A DNA stretch of 64,000 nucleotides from an uncultured Allobosea sp. (GCF_945957345.1 NZ_CAMFKW010000030.1:1-64000), one strand, 5' to 3'. Positions 34,783 to 43,773 are shown, counted from the first letter of the stretch. The notes: generated from the sequence alone by a model not told the origin. Numbers and translations are program-made.

Positions 34783-34816
34783 AAGGCGATCACGCCGGCT
34801 CCTGACAGGCCTGAAC

Positions 34817-35617
34817 ATGACCGCACGTTTCTGGGGCGATCTGAAGAGCTCCGATTTCGCCGGGCTCTCGCCCGATCGCACCGTCACGGTGCTGCCGCTG
34901 GCGGCGATCGAGCAGCACGGCCCGCATCTCCCCGTCTCGGTCGATACCACCGTGATGAACGGGATGCTGGCCGAGGCGATGCCGCTGGTGCCTGATGATC
35001 TCGACGTGCTCGTGCTGCCGACGCAGGCGGTCTGCAAGTCGAACGAGCATCTGCATTCGCCGGGCACGGTCACGATCGGCTGGGAGAGCGCGATCCGCTC
35101 GTGGATCGAGATTGGCGAGAGCGTGAAACGGGCGGGCCTGCGCAAGCTCGTGCTGATCACCTCCCATGGCGGCAATGTCGACCCGATGAAGATCGTGGCG
35201 CGGGAGCTGCGCGTCGATCACGGCATGCTCGCCGTCTGCACGGCCTGGATGTCCTTCGGCCTGCCGGACGGTCTCTATGGCGAGCTCGACATCCGCCACG
35301 GCATCCATGGCGGCGACGTCGAGACCTCGCTGATGCTGCATTTCCGGCCGGATCTCGTCGACATGGGTAAGGCCGCGCTGTTCAAGCCGCATACCGTGAC
35401 GATGGCAGAAGAGGGCTATGCCCATCTGCGTCCGACCGGTCCGCATGCCTTCGCCTGGATGGCGCAGGACGTGAACCTTGCGGGCGCGGCCGGCGACGCC
35501 AGCCTCGCGACGGCGGCGAAGGGCAAGGCGACGGCGGCGCTCCAGGCGCAGGGCTTCGCCGCCCTGATGGCCGATGTCGCGCGGATGCCGCTCGATACGC
35601 TTTACAAGGCGGGCTGA
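34817..35617 (+). CDS. Creatininase-family amidohydrolase
   Basis: Metal-dependent amidohydrolase of 266 residues, the usual creatininase length. Metal ligand motifs are visible: LAAIEQHGPHLPVSVDT (Glu and His), the Asp in that segment, ITSHGGNVDPMK and GIHGGDVETSLML (His and Glu). Family members open cyclic amides such as creatinine or act in pyrroloquinoline and mycofactocin-type maturation and in deformylation of pyrimidine/flavin intermediates. Start ATG 34817 is inside a longer frame that has no support. It diverges from an NMT1-type importer, which suggests that the importer brings in its substrate. Confidence 0.9.
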   Translation: MTARFWGDLKSSDFAGLSPDRTVTVLPLAAIEQHGPHLPVSVDTTVMNGMLAEAMPLVPDDLDVLVLPTQAVCKSNEHLHSPGTVTIGWESAIRSWIEIGESVKRAGLRKLVLITSHGGNVDPMKIVARELRVDHGMLAVCTAWMSFGLPDGLYGELDIRHGIHGGDVETSLMLHFRPDLVDMGKAALFKPHTVTMAEEGYAHLRPTGPHAFAWMAQDVNLAGAAGDASLATAAKGKATAALQAQGFAALMADVARMPLDTLYKAG

Positions 35618-35621
35618 GCCT

Positions 35622-36077
35622 TCACTCCGGATCGAGCAGGCGCGGCCCCGGCCCCTCCTCGGCCAAACGGTCGAGCGGGTTGTGCAGCGGGCAATCGCGC
35701 ACCGACAGGCAGCCGCAGCCGATGCAGCCGTTCAATTGGTCGCGCAAGCGCGTCAGCCGGTCGATGCGGCGCTCCAGCTCCTGCTTCCAGGCCGACGACA
35801 GCCGCGCCCAGTCGGCGACGGTCGGCGTGCGCTCCTGCGGCAGCGCCCTGAAAGCCTCGCGGATGGTCTTCAGCGGAATGCCGGCGCGCTGCGCCACCTT
35901 GATGATTGCGACCCGGCGGAGCACCTCGCGGGCATAGCGGCGCTGGTTGCCCTGCGTGCGATGGCTGCGGATCAGCCCTTCCGCCTCGTAGAAATGCAGG
36001 GCGGAAACGGCGAGACCGCTGCGGCGGGCGACATCGCCGACGCTGAGCTCGATCGGAAAATGCGCCTGCCGGGACAT
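35622..36077 (-). CDS. soxR: Redox-sensitive transcriptional regulator SoxR
   Basis: MerR-family regulator of 151 residues. The N-terminal winged helix ([20 protein letters not shown]) is followed by a dimerisation helix. The [2Fe-2S] cluster ligands are Cys118, Cys121, Cys123 and Cys129 in [12 protein letters not shown], the exact SoxR spacing. Start ATG 36077 gives the standard length; the frame extends further upstream without support. Oxidation of the cluster by redox-cycling compounds turns on the target promoter. The gene diverges from a flavin reductase, with a SoxR-type operator between them. Its stop is five bp from the convergent creatininase stop. Confidence 0.96.
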   Translation of the reverse strand: MSRQAHFPIELSVGDVARRSGLAVSALHFYEAEGLIRSHRTQGNQRRYAREVLRRVAIIKVAQRAGIPLKTIREAFRALPQERTPTVADWARLSSAWKQELERRIDRLTRLRDQLNGCIGCGCLSVRDCPLHNPLDRLAEEGPGPRLLDPE

Positions 36078-36090
36078 CGAAATACGCCTC

Positions 36091-36121
36091 TTGACCTTAA
36101 CCTTACTTGAGGTTTTATAAG
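36091..36121 (+). promoter_or_regulatory. SoxR-regulated promoter of the flavin reductase gene
   Basis: A -35 box TTGACC (36091-36096) and a -10 box TATAAG (36116-36121) are separated by 19 bp, the over-long spacing found in MerR-family-activated promoters. The dyad ACCTTAACCTTACTTGAGGT (36094-36113) fills the spacer, with matching half-sites ACCTnAA and TTnAGGT. It resembles the CCTCAAG...CTTGAGG SoxR box. It starts 14 bp upstream of soxR and reads toward 36155. Confidence 0.82.
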
Positions 36122-36154
36122 CCGCGCTCCCGTGATGCAAACCGGAGCGTTTCC

Positions 36155-36748
36155 ATGCACCAGAAGGTCGATACGCGGATCAGGCTCGCCCTGATCTATG
36201 GCAGCAGCCGCGAAGGCCGCTTCTGCGACAAGGTCGCCGGCTGGGCGATCTCGCAGATCGTCGGCGACGGCCCCTTCGACCTCGCGGCCGTCGATCCCGG
36301 CGAGATCGACCTGCCGCCACGCCATGTCAGCGGCAAGCACCCAGCGCTTGAAGAGCTCAGGAGCATCATCGGCTGGGCCGACGGCTTCGTCGTGGTGATG
36401 CCGGAATATAACCGCGGCTATCCGGCAATCCTGAAATTCCTGATCGACGTGGTCGGGCCGGAATGGCGCGGCAAGCCGGTCGGCTTCGTCTCCTATGGCG
36501 GCATCTCAGGCGGCTTGCGTGCCGTCGAGCAACTCCGCCTCGTCTTCGGGGAACTGCATGCCGCGCCGATCCGCGACGGCGTCGCCTTCGCCGATGTCTG
36601 GAGCCGCTTCGATGCGGAGGGGGCCCTGCTCAATGCCGACCGGGCGGAACAGGCGATGGCGACGATGCTGGCGCAGCTCCACTGGTGGGCAAGCGCGCTG
36701 CGCAAGGCACGTGAGGCGGTGCCCTACGGCCAGTTCGCGGCGGCGTGA
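36155..36748 (+). CDS. NADPH-dependent FMN reductase / quinone reductase
   Basis: Flavodoxin-fold protein of 197 residues. The FMN phosphate loop is [10 protein letters not shown] near the N-terminus, and the second flavin loop is [17 protein letters not shown], typical of the NADPH-dependent FMN reductase family (ChrR/YieF/AzoR-like). [15 protein letters not shown] closes the flavin site. Start ATG 36155 follows GGAG. Such enzymes reduce flavins, quinones, chromate or azo dyes. The upstream SoxR-type promoter makes it a likely SoxR target that detoxifies redox-cycling quinones. Confidence 0.92.
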   Translation: MHQKVDTRIRLALIYGSSREGRFCDKVAGWAISQIVGDGPFDLAAVDPGEIDLPPRHVSGKHPALEELRSIIGWADGFVVVMPEYNRGYPAILKFLIDVVGPEWRGKPVGFVSYGGISGGLRAVEQLRLVFGELHAAPIRDGVAFADVWSRFDAEGALLNADRAEQAMATMLAQLHWWASALRKAREAVPYGQFAAA

Positions 36749-36846
36749 TACGTCACGCGAACGTGGAAAGAGCTTCACAAATCCGAACTGGTCTCCTCGT
36801 GGCGGGATGCGGAACAATGCCCGTCCCAGATGAGGAGCCGACGGAT

Positions 36847-37611
36847 ATGAAGCTCAAACTTCTCCGCAACGCGACGCTGAAGCTCACCTATGGCGGCAGG
36901 ACCTTCCTGATCGACCCGGATTTCGGCCCGCGCTACAGCCGCCGCTCCTTCACCGGGCGCTCGGAGAACCCGATGGTCGAATTGCCCGAGCCGATCGAGG
37001 ACATTATCGCGGGCGTCGACACGGTGATCGTGTCGCATCTCCATGCCGATCATTTCGACGAGGTCGCCAAGGAGCGCCTGCCGAAGGATCTGCCCGTCAT
37101 CTGCCGGCCCGGCGACGAGGCCGCGATCGCGCAGGCAGGATTTTCCTCGATCACGGCGATCGACTGCTATGTGCGGCTGGGGCCGATCATCCTGAAGCGG
37201 CATCCGGCCCAGCACGGCACTGGCGCCGTCGTCGAGAAGATGGGGCCGGTGATGGGTCTGAGCTTCGAAGCGCCGGGCGAGCCGACGCTCTACTGGTGTG
37301 GCGACAGCGTGCTCTACCCGCCCCTGCGCGATGCCGCGACGGCGACGGGGCCGGATGTGATCGTCACGCATTCCTGCGGGGCGAAGTGGGACGACACGCT
37401 GATCGTGATGGACGACACACAGACGCTCGATCTCGCCGAGGCCTTCCCGCGCGCCACCGTGATCGCGACGCATATGGAGGCGCTGGATCACGCCACCGTC
37501 AGCCGTGCGGCTTTGCGCAAGGCAGCGAAGGAGCGTGGCGTCGACACGCGGCGCCTGCGCATCCCCACTGACGGCGAGACGATCGAACTCGGCGTGCCGG
37601 CTTTGGTGTGA
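36847..37611 (+). CDS. Metallo-beta-lactamase-fold hydrolase (UlaG-like)
   Basis: Protein of 254 residues from ATG 36847. The metal site HLHADHFD (HxHxDH) is intact. Other ligands appear in HPAQHGTGAV, the Asp in YWCGDSVLY and the late His in VIATHMEALDH. The N-terminus LLRNATLKLTYGGRTFLIDP is that of the L-ascorbate-6-phosphate-lactonase-like/UPF0173 group. The substrate is not known. It lies 98 bp after the flavin reductase and could be co-transcribed with it. A strong hairpin follows its stop. Confidence 0.9.
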   Translation: MKLKLLRNATLKLTYGGRTFLIDPDFGPRYSRRSFTGRSENPMVELPEPIEDIIAGVDTVIVSHLHADHFDEVAKERLPKDLPVICRPGDEAAIAQAGFSSITAIDCYVRLGPIILKRHPAQHGTGAVVEKMGPVMGLSFEAPGEPTLYWCGDSVLYPPLRDAATATGPDVIVTHSCGAKWDDTLIVMDDTQTLDLAEAFPRATVIATHMEALDHATVSRAALRKAAKERGVDTRRLRIPTDGETIELGVPALV

Positions 37612-37620
37612 GCCAGCCTG

Positions 37621-37657
37621 ACCAGCCATGCTCGGGCTTAACCCGAGCATGGCTGGT
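37621..37657. terminator. 16-bp-stem hairpin between convergent genes
   Basis: ACCAGCCATGCTCGGG (37621-37636) and CCCGAGCATGGCTGGT (37642-37657) pair perfectly around CTTAA. It sits between the convergent hydrolase and matB genes and can end both transcripts. The inner part (CATG-CTCGGG-CTTAA) recalls hairpin 3 of the 95-bp element, so it may be a reduced member of that family. Confidence 0.75.
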
Positions 37658-37665
37658 GCAGCAGT

Positions 37666-39195
37666 CTATTCGCCGGCCTTGAGCTGCTTGGCGTAGATGT
37701 CCTTGTACTGCTCGCGCAGCAGGTTCTTCTGCACCTTGCCCATGGTGTTGCGCGGCAGCTCCGCCACGACGAAGACCTGCTTGGGCTGCTTGAACTTGGC
37801 GAGACGCTGCTCCAGCGCCGTGGCGATGCCCTTTGCGGTGATCTCCGCACCAGGCTTGCAGACCACGACCGCGGTGACGCCTTCGCCGAAATCGGGATGC
37901 GGCACGCCGATGACGGCGCTCTCGATCACGCCCGGCATCTCGTCGATCTCGGTCTCGACTTCCTTCGGATAGACGTTGTAGCCGCCGGTGATGATCAGGT
38001 CCTTGCCGCGCCCGACGATATGGACGTAGCCGGCTGGGTCAATCTTGCCGAGATCGCCGGTGATGAAGAAGCCGTCCGGCCGGAACTCAGCGGCCGTCTT
38101 CTCGGGATTGCGCCAGTAGCCCTTGAAGACGTTGGGGCCCTTGACCTCGATCATGCCGATCTCGTCGCGGCCGATCTCCTTGCCGGTCTCGGGATCGGTG
38201 ACGCGGGCCGAGACGCCCGGCAGCGGGAAACCGACCGTGCCCGCCACCCGGTCGCCCTCATAGGGATTCGAGGTGTTCATGTTGGTCTCGGTCATGCCGT
38301 AGCGCTCGAGGATGGCGTGACCGGTCTTCTCGCGCCATTCGCGATGCGTCTCGGCCAGCAGCGGCGCCGAGCCGGAAACGAACAGGCGCATATGCTTGGT
38401 CGCCTCCTTGGTCAGGCGGGCATCCTGCAAAAGCCGGACATAGAAGGTCGGCACGCCCATCATGCTCGTGGCCTGCGGCAGGTATTTGAAGACCTGCTCC
38501 GGATCGAATTTCGGCAGCAGGATCATCGAGGCGCCGGACAGCAGGATCACATTGGTCGCGACGAAGAGGCCGTGGGTGTGGAAGATCGGCAAAGCGTGCA
38601 GCAGCACGTCGCCCTTCGTGAAGCGCCAGTAGTCGACCAGCGCCAGCGCATTCGACGACAGGTTGTCGTGGCTCAGCATCGCGCCCTTGGAGCGGCCGGT
38701 CGTGCCGGAGGTGTAGAGGATGGCGGCGAGATCGTCCGGCCCGCGCGCGACGTCGGTGAAGTCGCCCGAGGCGACGTTGGCCTTGTCGAGCAGGCTGCCA
38801 TTGCCGATGCCGAGCGTCTCCAGCTTGGCGCCAGCTTTCTCGGCATAGGGACGCAGAGCCTCAGCCTTCGAAGGATCGCAGACGAAGACTGCGGGTTCGG
38901 CGTCGCCCAGGAAATACTCGATCTCGGCCGGGGTATAGGCAGTGTTGAGCGGCAGGAAGATCGCGCCCGCCCGGACCGTGCCGAGATAGAGCATCAGCGC
39001 CTCGAAGCTCTTCTCGACCTGGACGGCGACCCGGTCGCCCGGCTTGACCCCGAGCCCGGTGAGCGCAGCGGCAAAGCGCGCGGAGACCGCGACCATATCG
39101 CCATAGGAGAAACGCCTGCCGTCATCGAGCAGCGCGAAGGGCGCGTCCGGCGCCGGCATGCGCGAGCGGATGAGGTCAAAGAGATGATTGCCCAT
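37666..39195 (-). CDS. matB: Malonyl-CoA synthetase
   Basis: AMP-forming acyl-CoA synthetase of 509 residues. The P-loop is LYTSGTTGRSKGA, with the adenylate motif YGMTETNMNTSNPY, the hinge GRGKDLIITGGYNVYP and the catalytic Lys in PRNTMGKVQKN. RYGMTETNMNTSNP is specific to the malonate (MatB) and methylmalonate-activating group. It turns malonate, CoA and ATP into malonyl-CoA. It follows the decarboxylase gene by 29 bp in the same direction, which together convert malonate to acetyl-CoA. The usual matR regulator and matC carrier are not adjacent. Confidence 0.95.
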   Translation of the reverse strand: MGNHLFDLIRSRMPAPDAPFALLDDGRRFSYGDMVAVSARFAAALTGLGVKPGDRVAVQVEKSFEALMLYLGTVRAGAIFLPLNTAYTPAEIEYFLGDAEPAVFVCDPSKAEALRPYAEKAGAKLETLGIGNGSLLDKANVASGDFTDVARGPDDLAAILYTSGTTGRSKGAMLSHDNLSSNALALVDYWRFTKGDVLLHALPIFHTHGLFVATNVILLSGASMILLPKFDPEQVFKYLPQATSMMGVPTFYVRLLQDARLTKEATKHMRLFVSGSAPLLAETHREWREKTGHAILERYGMTETNMNTSNPYEGDRVAGTVGFPLPGVSARVTDPETGKEIGRDEIGMIEVKGPNVFKGYWRNPEKTAAEFRPDGFFITGDLGKIDPAGYVHIVGRGKDLIITGGYNVYPKEVETEIDEMPGVIESAVIGVPHPDFGEGVTAVVVCKPGAEITAKGIATALEQRLAKFKQPKQVFVVAELPRNTMGKVQKNLLREQYKDIYAKQLKAGE

Positions 39196-39224
39196 GATTT
39201 CGGGTCCTTTCAGGCGTTTCCGTC

Positions 39225-40553
39225 TTAATTAGCCGCCGGGCGCAGCAGCTTGCGCACGCCGGAGGAGGCCACCACCGTGTTGCGGGTGGCGAAGGCTTCG
39301 TGGTTGGTCTCGATATCGTCGAGTTCGTAGCGGTAATTGACCATTACGCCATGCGACTCGCGCAGGCCCCGCGCCGAGAGATTGCCGCCGACATTGATCC
39401 GCTCCAGCCGGGCGCCGTTGCCGAGATGGAAGCGCGCGACCGGATCGATGACGCGGCCGGACGCCGTGCGCGCCCGCAGCATGTATTCCGCCATCATCTG
39501 GCCGAGCAGCTTGTCGCGCCGCGCCTTCGTGATCTCGTCGAGCGAGATCGTCTCGCCGGCCGGGCGTGCAAGCTCGGAGCGCTCCTCGTTGGTGAGGACG
39601 AGATCGCCGGGCTCGGTCGCGATGCCGGCGAGCCAGCGCGCGAAACCGGGCACCGGCGAGAGCGTCACGAAGGTGTCGAGCCCCGGCAATTCGCGTTTCA
39701 GATCTTCCGCGACCTGCTTGATCAGGAAATTGCCGAAGGAAATGCCGCGCAGGCCCTCCTGGCAGTTCGAGATCGAATAGAACACGGCCGTCGTAGCTTG
39801 CTGCGCCGGCAGGATCGCCCGCTCCGGCTCCAGCACTTCGCCGATGCTGCGCGGGATGTCGCCGGTCAGCGCAACCTCGACGAAGATCAGGGGGTCGTCG
39901 ACGAGCTGGGGATGGAAGAAGGCGAAGCAGCGCCGGTCAGCCGGCTCCAGCCGGCGCCTGAGATCGTCCCAGCCCTGGATCTCATGCACCGCCTCATAGC
40001 GGATGATCTTCTCCAGCACGTTCGCCGGCGTGCGCCAGTCGATGCGGCGCAGAACGAGGAAGCCGCGGTTGAACCAGGAGCCGAAGAGATGGCGGAAATC
40101 GTCATCGATGCCCTTCAGTTCCGGCTCCGCCGACATTGCCTCGAACAGCGCCTCGCGCATCCGCACCAGCACATGCGTGCCCTCAGGCGCGAGATTGAGG
40201 CGTCGCAGCAATTCCTGCCGGCGCGGCTCGGACGCCTGATGCAGCGCTGCCACCGTCGCGGGATAGGGCTTGGCGCGATAGGCTTCGATCGCCGCGTCGA
40301 GCCGCTCGTGATCGGGGCCGAAACGCTCGCGCAGCACATTGAAGAAGGCGAGCCGGCCGGGCTTGTCGAGGCCTTGCCAGGCTTCCAGCACGGCCTGCGC
40401 CAGCGCCATGCCAGAAGCTTCGCCGCGGCCGGAGAGCAGATCCTCGCAGAGCTTGTCGATCGGGCGCGAGCGGTTGCCGAGGAAACGCTCGAAGCCGATC
40501 AGCGCGCGGCCGCGATCCGCCACATTGGTGAGAAGTTCGCCGAGAAACGCCAT
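39225..40553 (-). CDS. matA: Malonyl-CoA decarboxylase
   Basis: Protein of 442 residues, the size of rhizobial MatA. The N-terminal four-helix domain occupies about residues 1-150. The C-terminal domain of GNAT-like fold carries the catalytic Ser/His pair: FVTLSPVPGFARW and PVARFHLGNGARLERIN. It splits malonyl-CoA to acetyl-CoA and CO2. ISFGNFLIKQV is a further family mark. It lies first in the operon with matB. Confidence 0.95.
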   Translation of the reverse strand: MAFLGELLTNVADRGRALIGFERFLGNRSRPIDKLCEDLLSGRGEASGMALAQAVLEAWQGLDKPGRLAFFNVLRERFGPDHERLDAAIEAYRAKPYPATVAALHQASEPRRQELLRRLNLAPEGTHVLVRMREALFEAMSAEPELKGIDDDFRHLFGSWFNRGFLVLRRIDWRTPANVLEKIIRYEAVHEIQGWDDLRRRLEPADRRCFAFFHPQLVDDPLIFVEVALTGDIPRSIGEVLEPERAILPAQQATTAVFYSISNCQEGLRGISFGNFLIKQVAEDLKRELPGLDTFVTLSPVPGFARWLAGIATEPGDLVLTNEERSELARPAGETISLDEITKARRDKLLGQMMAEYMLRARTASGRVIDPVARFHLGNGARLERINVGGNLSARGLRESHGVMVNYRYELDDIETNHEAFATRNTVVASSGVRKLLRPAAN

Positions 40554-40669
40554 GTCCGATGCGGGCCTCTTGGTTGCGATGCAATCTTAGAGCGCACCGC
40601 ATCGCGACGGAAGCGCGGCGATATCATGACTTGCCGTCATCGCGAGCGCGCCGGACACGCTCCGCCCCA

Positions 40670-41935
40670 TCAGCGCAGCAGGCTCCAGGCCTTCAGGAAG
40701 AAGTCCGGCGCGCCGAAATTGCCCGATTTCAGCGCGACGACCATCTCGGGGCCGTCGACGACGCGCGTCCAGGGCACACCGGGGTCGATCTCGGGACCGA
40801 TCTCCAGGGTGCGAATGCCGAGGCCGAGCACGGTCGCGCCCGAGGTCTCGCCGCCTGCGACGAGAAGCCGCGTCACGCCGCCTTCAGACAGGCGCCGTGC
40901 CAGTTCGGCGAAAGCATGCTCGACAATGCTGCCCGCTTTCTCGCGACCGAGCTTGTCCTGCACCACCGCGACCTCTGCCGGGTCGTCGCTCGAATAGACG
41001 AGGAACGGCTTGTCGGCCGGCTGCGCCAGTGCCCAGGCGGCGAGGCCGGCGGCATCCTGCCGGCCGTCGGCCAACGCGAAGGGATCGACCTTGAGCGCGG
41101 GATAGCCTGCCGCAAGCGCCGCCTTGATCTGGCCGCGCGTCGCCGTCGAGCAACTCCCGGAGATGATCCCGGCACGCCCAGCCGGCGCCTTCAGATCCTG
41201 CGGACCGGGATGCTCTGGCAGCAGGCCGGCGCGGCGGAAATTCTGCGGCAGGCCCATGGCGATGCCGGAGCCGCCGGTCAGCAGGACATGTTCGGACACG
41301 GCATGGCCGAGCGTCATCAGGTCCTCGTTGGTCAGCGCGTCGGTCACGGCATAGCGGACCCCGTCGGCCTCGAGCTTCGCGAGACGCGCCCTCACGGCAG
41401 AGGAGCCGCCGAGCACGGTGGCGTAGTCGACGAGGCCGGTTTCGGTCTTCGCCTGCGCTGACATCAACCGCATCAGGTTCGAATCCCGCATCGGCGTCAG
41501 CGGGTGATCCTTCATCGAACTCTCATGCAGCGGCACCGCGCCGACGAAGAGATAGCCCTGATAGATCGAGCGGCCATTGGCCGGGAAAGCCGGGCAGACG
41601 ATGGCGAGCTTGGCATCCAGCCGCTCGGCCAGCGCATTCGCGACCGGCCCGATATTGCCCTCAGCCGTCGAATCGAAGGTCGAGCAGTATTTGAACAGGA
41701 TCTGGCGCGCGCCGGCCTTCAACAGGGCTTCGCAGGCGGCGAGCGAATCCGCGACGGCCTCGGCGACCGGATTGGTCCGCGATTTCAGCGCGACGACGAC
41801 GGCATCGGCCTCGGGCAAGGCCGAGCCGACGGGAGGCACGCCGATCACCTGCACGGTGCGCATGCCCGCCCGGTTCAGCATCAGCGCGACATCGGTCGCG
41901 CCCGTCATGTCGTCGGCGATCACGCCCAGCAGCAT
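40670..41935 (-). CDS. otnK: 3-oxo-tetronate kinase, four-carbon acid sugar kinase family
   Basis: Kinase of 421 residues (former DUF1537). Start ATG 41935 is preferred, with AGGGAG seven bases upstream; a TTG two codons earlier is in frame. The N-terminal domain starts GVIADDMTGATDVALML and includes KYCSTFDSTAEGNIGP, the substrate-binding region. The C-terminal nucleotide-binding domain has VAGGETSGATVLGLG. OtnK phosphorylates 3-oxo-tetronate (erythronate/threonate breakdown). The usual partners (aldolase OtnC, isomerase OtnI, dehydrogenase) are absent here. It diverges from a peptide-type ABC operon. Confidence 0.9.
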   Translation of the reverse strand: MLLGVIADDMTGATDVALMLNRAGMRTVQVIGVPPVGSALPEADAVVVALKSRTNPVAEAVADSLAACEALLKAGARQILFKYCSTFDSTAEGNIGPVANALAERLDAKLAIVCPAFPANGRSIYQGYLFVGAVPLHESSMKDHPLTPMRDSNLMRLMSAQAKTETGLVDYATVLGGSSAVRARLAKLEADGVRYAVTDALTNEDLMTLGHAVSEHVLLTGGSGIAMGLPQNFRRAGLLPEHPGPQDLKAPAGRAGIISGSCSTATRGQIKAALAAGYPALKVDPFALADGRQDAAGLAAWALAQPADKPFLVYSSDDPAEVAVVQDKLGREKAGSIVEHAFAELARRLSEGGVTRLLVAGGETSGATVLGLGIRTLEIGPEIDPGVPWTRVVDGPEMVVALKSGNFGAPDFFLKAWSLLR

Positions 41936-42240
41936 GCCCAAATCTCCCTAGAACCCTCTCGGGCTTCGAACTTCTTTAGTCACACTAATCGCAGCCGCAT
42001 AACGAGGCGAGCGTCATGGCCGCATCGTGCATGTCCGCCGCGGGCATGGAACCCCGGTTTCAAGCCATGCCGCCTCTGCCCACGCGGCAGGCAGGGCTGC
42101 CTCAGAATTGGTGCGGCGCGTCATCGACGGCAGGCGCGATCTGAGTCAGGTTAGTGCCACAAGGAACGAATTGAGCAGGACGACCCACGCGCCAAGCGGC
42201 GGGAACGTTCGCCGACAACGTCCGGAACGAGGGGACAATC
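41936..42240. other. Divergent intergenic region, otnK to peptide-type importer (305 bp)
   Basis: It contains the start signals of both directions. A 43-codon frame from 42015 has no ribosome site. No clean palindrome or repeat of the families seen elsewhere is present. GAGGGGAC just before 42241 serves as the ribosome site of the binding-protein gene. Confidence 0.5.
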
Positions 42241-43746
42241 ATGAATCTGCTGAAGGTTGCGATTTCGGCTGCCGCGCTCGCGCTTGCGATAGTGCCGGCA
42301 CTGGCCCAGACCCCATCGACCCTGCGGATCGGGGTGCAGGAAGACCCCGACATGCTCGACCCGCACAAGGCGCGCACCTTCGTCGGCCGCATCGTCTTCA
42401 TGGGCCTGTGCGACCGGCTGCTCGACATCACGCCCGAGCTGAAGCTGGTGCCGCGGCTGGCGACGGAGTGGGGTTTCTCCGCAGACGGGCTGACGCTGAC
42501 GATGAAGCTGCGCACAGACGCCAAGTTCCATGACGGCGAGAGCTTCAACGCCGAGGCGGCCAAGGCCAATCTCGAACGCGCGATGACCCTGCCGGATTCG
42601 CTGCGCAAATCGGAGCTCGCCTCGGTCGACAAAGTCGAGGCGCCCGATGCAACGACGCTGGTGCTGAAGCTGAAGCGGCCCGACGCCACGCTGCTCGCCC
42701 AGCTCACCGATCGCGCCGGCATGATGCTCTCGCCCAAGAGCCTCTCCAGCGACGTCACGGCGAAGCCGATCTGCTCCGGCCCCTACAAATTCGTCGAGCG
42801 CGTCCAGAACGACCGGATCGTGCTGGAAAAATTCAAGGAGCACTGGGAGGCCGACAAGTACAGCTTCGACCGCATCGTCTACCGGTCGATCCCCGATACC
42901 ACGGTGCGCCTCGCCAATCTGCGCTCCGGCGAGCTCGACATGCTGGAGCGGCTGGCGCCGACCGACGTGAAATCGGCCGAAGCCGACAAGTCGCTCAAGG
43001 TCATGAGCGTCGCCAATCTCGGCTATCAGGGCATCACCGTGAACACCAATAACGGTGAGGCTGCCAAGCAGCCGATGGGGCTGGACAAGCGCATCCGTCA
43101 GGCTCTCTCGCTCTCGATCGACCGCAAGGTTCTGAACGACGCGGTTTTCGACGGGCTCTACGAGCCGATGATGCAACCCTTCAACCCCGGCAACCCCTAT
43201 CTGAGCGCCGATTTCCCGGTGCCGGCGCGCGATGTCGCCAAGGCCAAGGCGTTGATGAAGGCGGCCGGGACGGAAAAACTCTCGGTCGAGCTCTTCGTCA
43301 CCAACAACCCGGTCCAGGCGCAGGTCGGCCAGGTGATCCAGGCGATGGCGCAGGAAGCCGGCATCGACATCCAGATCCGCTCGACCGAATTCGCCAGCCA
43401 GTTGCGTGACCAGCAGCAAGGCAAGTTCCAGCTCAGCCTGATCGGCTGGTCCGGCCGCATCGACCCGGACGGCAATATCCACGCCTTCGTCACCACCAAG
43501 GGCAACCAGAACGACGGCAAGTATTCCAATCCGCAAGTCGACAAGGAGCTCGACGAAGCGCGCACTATCTACGACGCGGCCGAGCGCAAGAAGCACTACG
43601 ATGCCGCACAGAAGATCCTGCTGGACGAGCTGCCGATCATCTATCTCTACAACGACAAGCGCTATTTCGCGCTGCGCTCCAACATGCAGGGCTTCGTGAT
43701 CAATCCGGACGGGATGATCCGGCTCGCGGGGCTGAAGCGCTCGTGA
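42241..43746 (+). CDS. ABC transporter substrate-binding protein, SBP family 5 (gamma-glutamyltransferase module)
   Basis: Periplasmic protein of 501 residues with a classic Sec leader (MNLLKVAISAAALALAIVP, cleavage after ALA). Family marks: QEDPDMLDPHKARTFVG, LATEWGFSADGLTLTMKLR, and the YNDKRYFALRSNM stretch near the C-terminus. It is related to glutathione (GsiB), dipeptide and opine binding proteins. Two permease genes follow directly and then a gamma-glutamyltransferase, so gamma-glutamyl peptides or glutathione are the obvious candidate ligands. That is inference from context. Confidence 0.92.
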   Translation: MNLLKVAISAAALALAIVPALAQTPSTLRIGVQEDPDMLDPHKARTFVGRIVFMGLCDRLLDITPELKLVPRLATEWGFSADGLTLTMKLRTDAKFHDGESFNAEAAKANLERAMTLPDSLRKSELASVDKVEAPDATTLVLKLKRPDATLLAQLTDRAGMMLSPKSLSSDVTAKPICSGPYKFVERVQNDRIVLEKFKEHWEADKYSFDRIVYRSIPDTTVRLANLRSGELDMLERLAPTDVKSAEADKSLKVMSVANLGYQGITVNTNNGEAAKQPMGLDKRIRQALSLSIDRKVLNDAVFDGLYEPMMQPFNPGNPYLSADFPVPARDVAKAKALMKAAGTEKLSVELFVTNNPVQAQVGQVIQAMAQEAGIDIQIRSTEFASQLRDQQQGKFQLSLIGWSGRIDPDGNIHAFVTTKGNQNDGKYSNPQVDKELDEARTIYDAAERKKHYDAAQKILLDELPIIYLYNDKRYFALRSNMQGFVINPDGMIRLAGLKRS

Positions 43747-43773
43747 CGCCGCTCCTATCGTGAGGAGTGGCCC

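Noticed and set aside
34043..34816. Upstream extension of the creatininase frame
   Set aside because: It is antisense to the NMT1-type binding-protein gene, and ATG 34817 gives the normal family length.
42015..42146. A 43-codon frame upstream of the 42241 binding-protein gene as a leader peptide or regulator remnant
   Set aside because: No ribosome site and no motif; composition is ordinary for the region.
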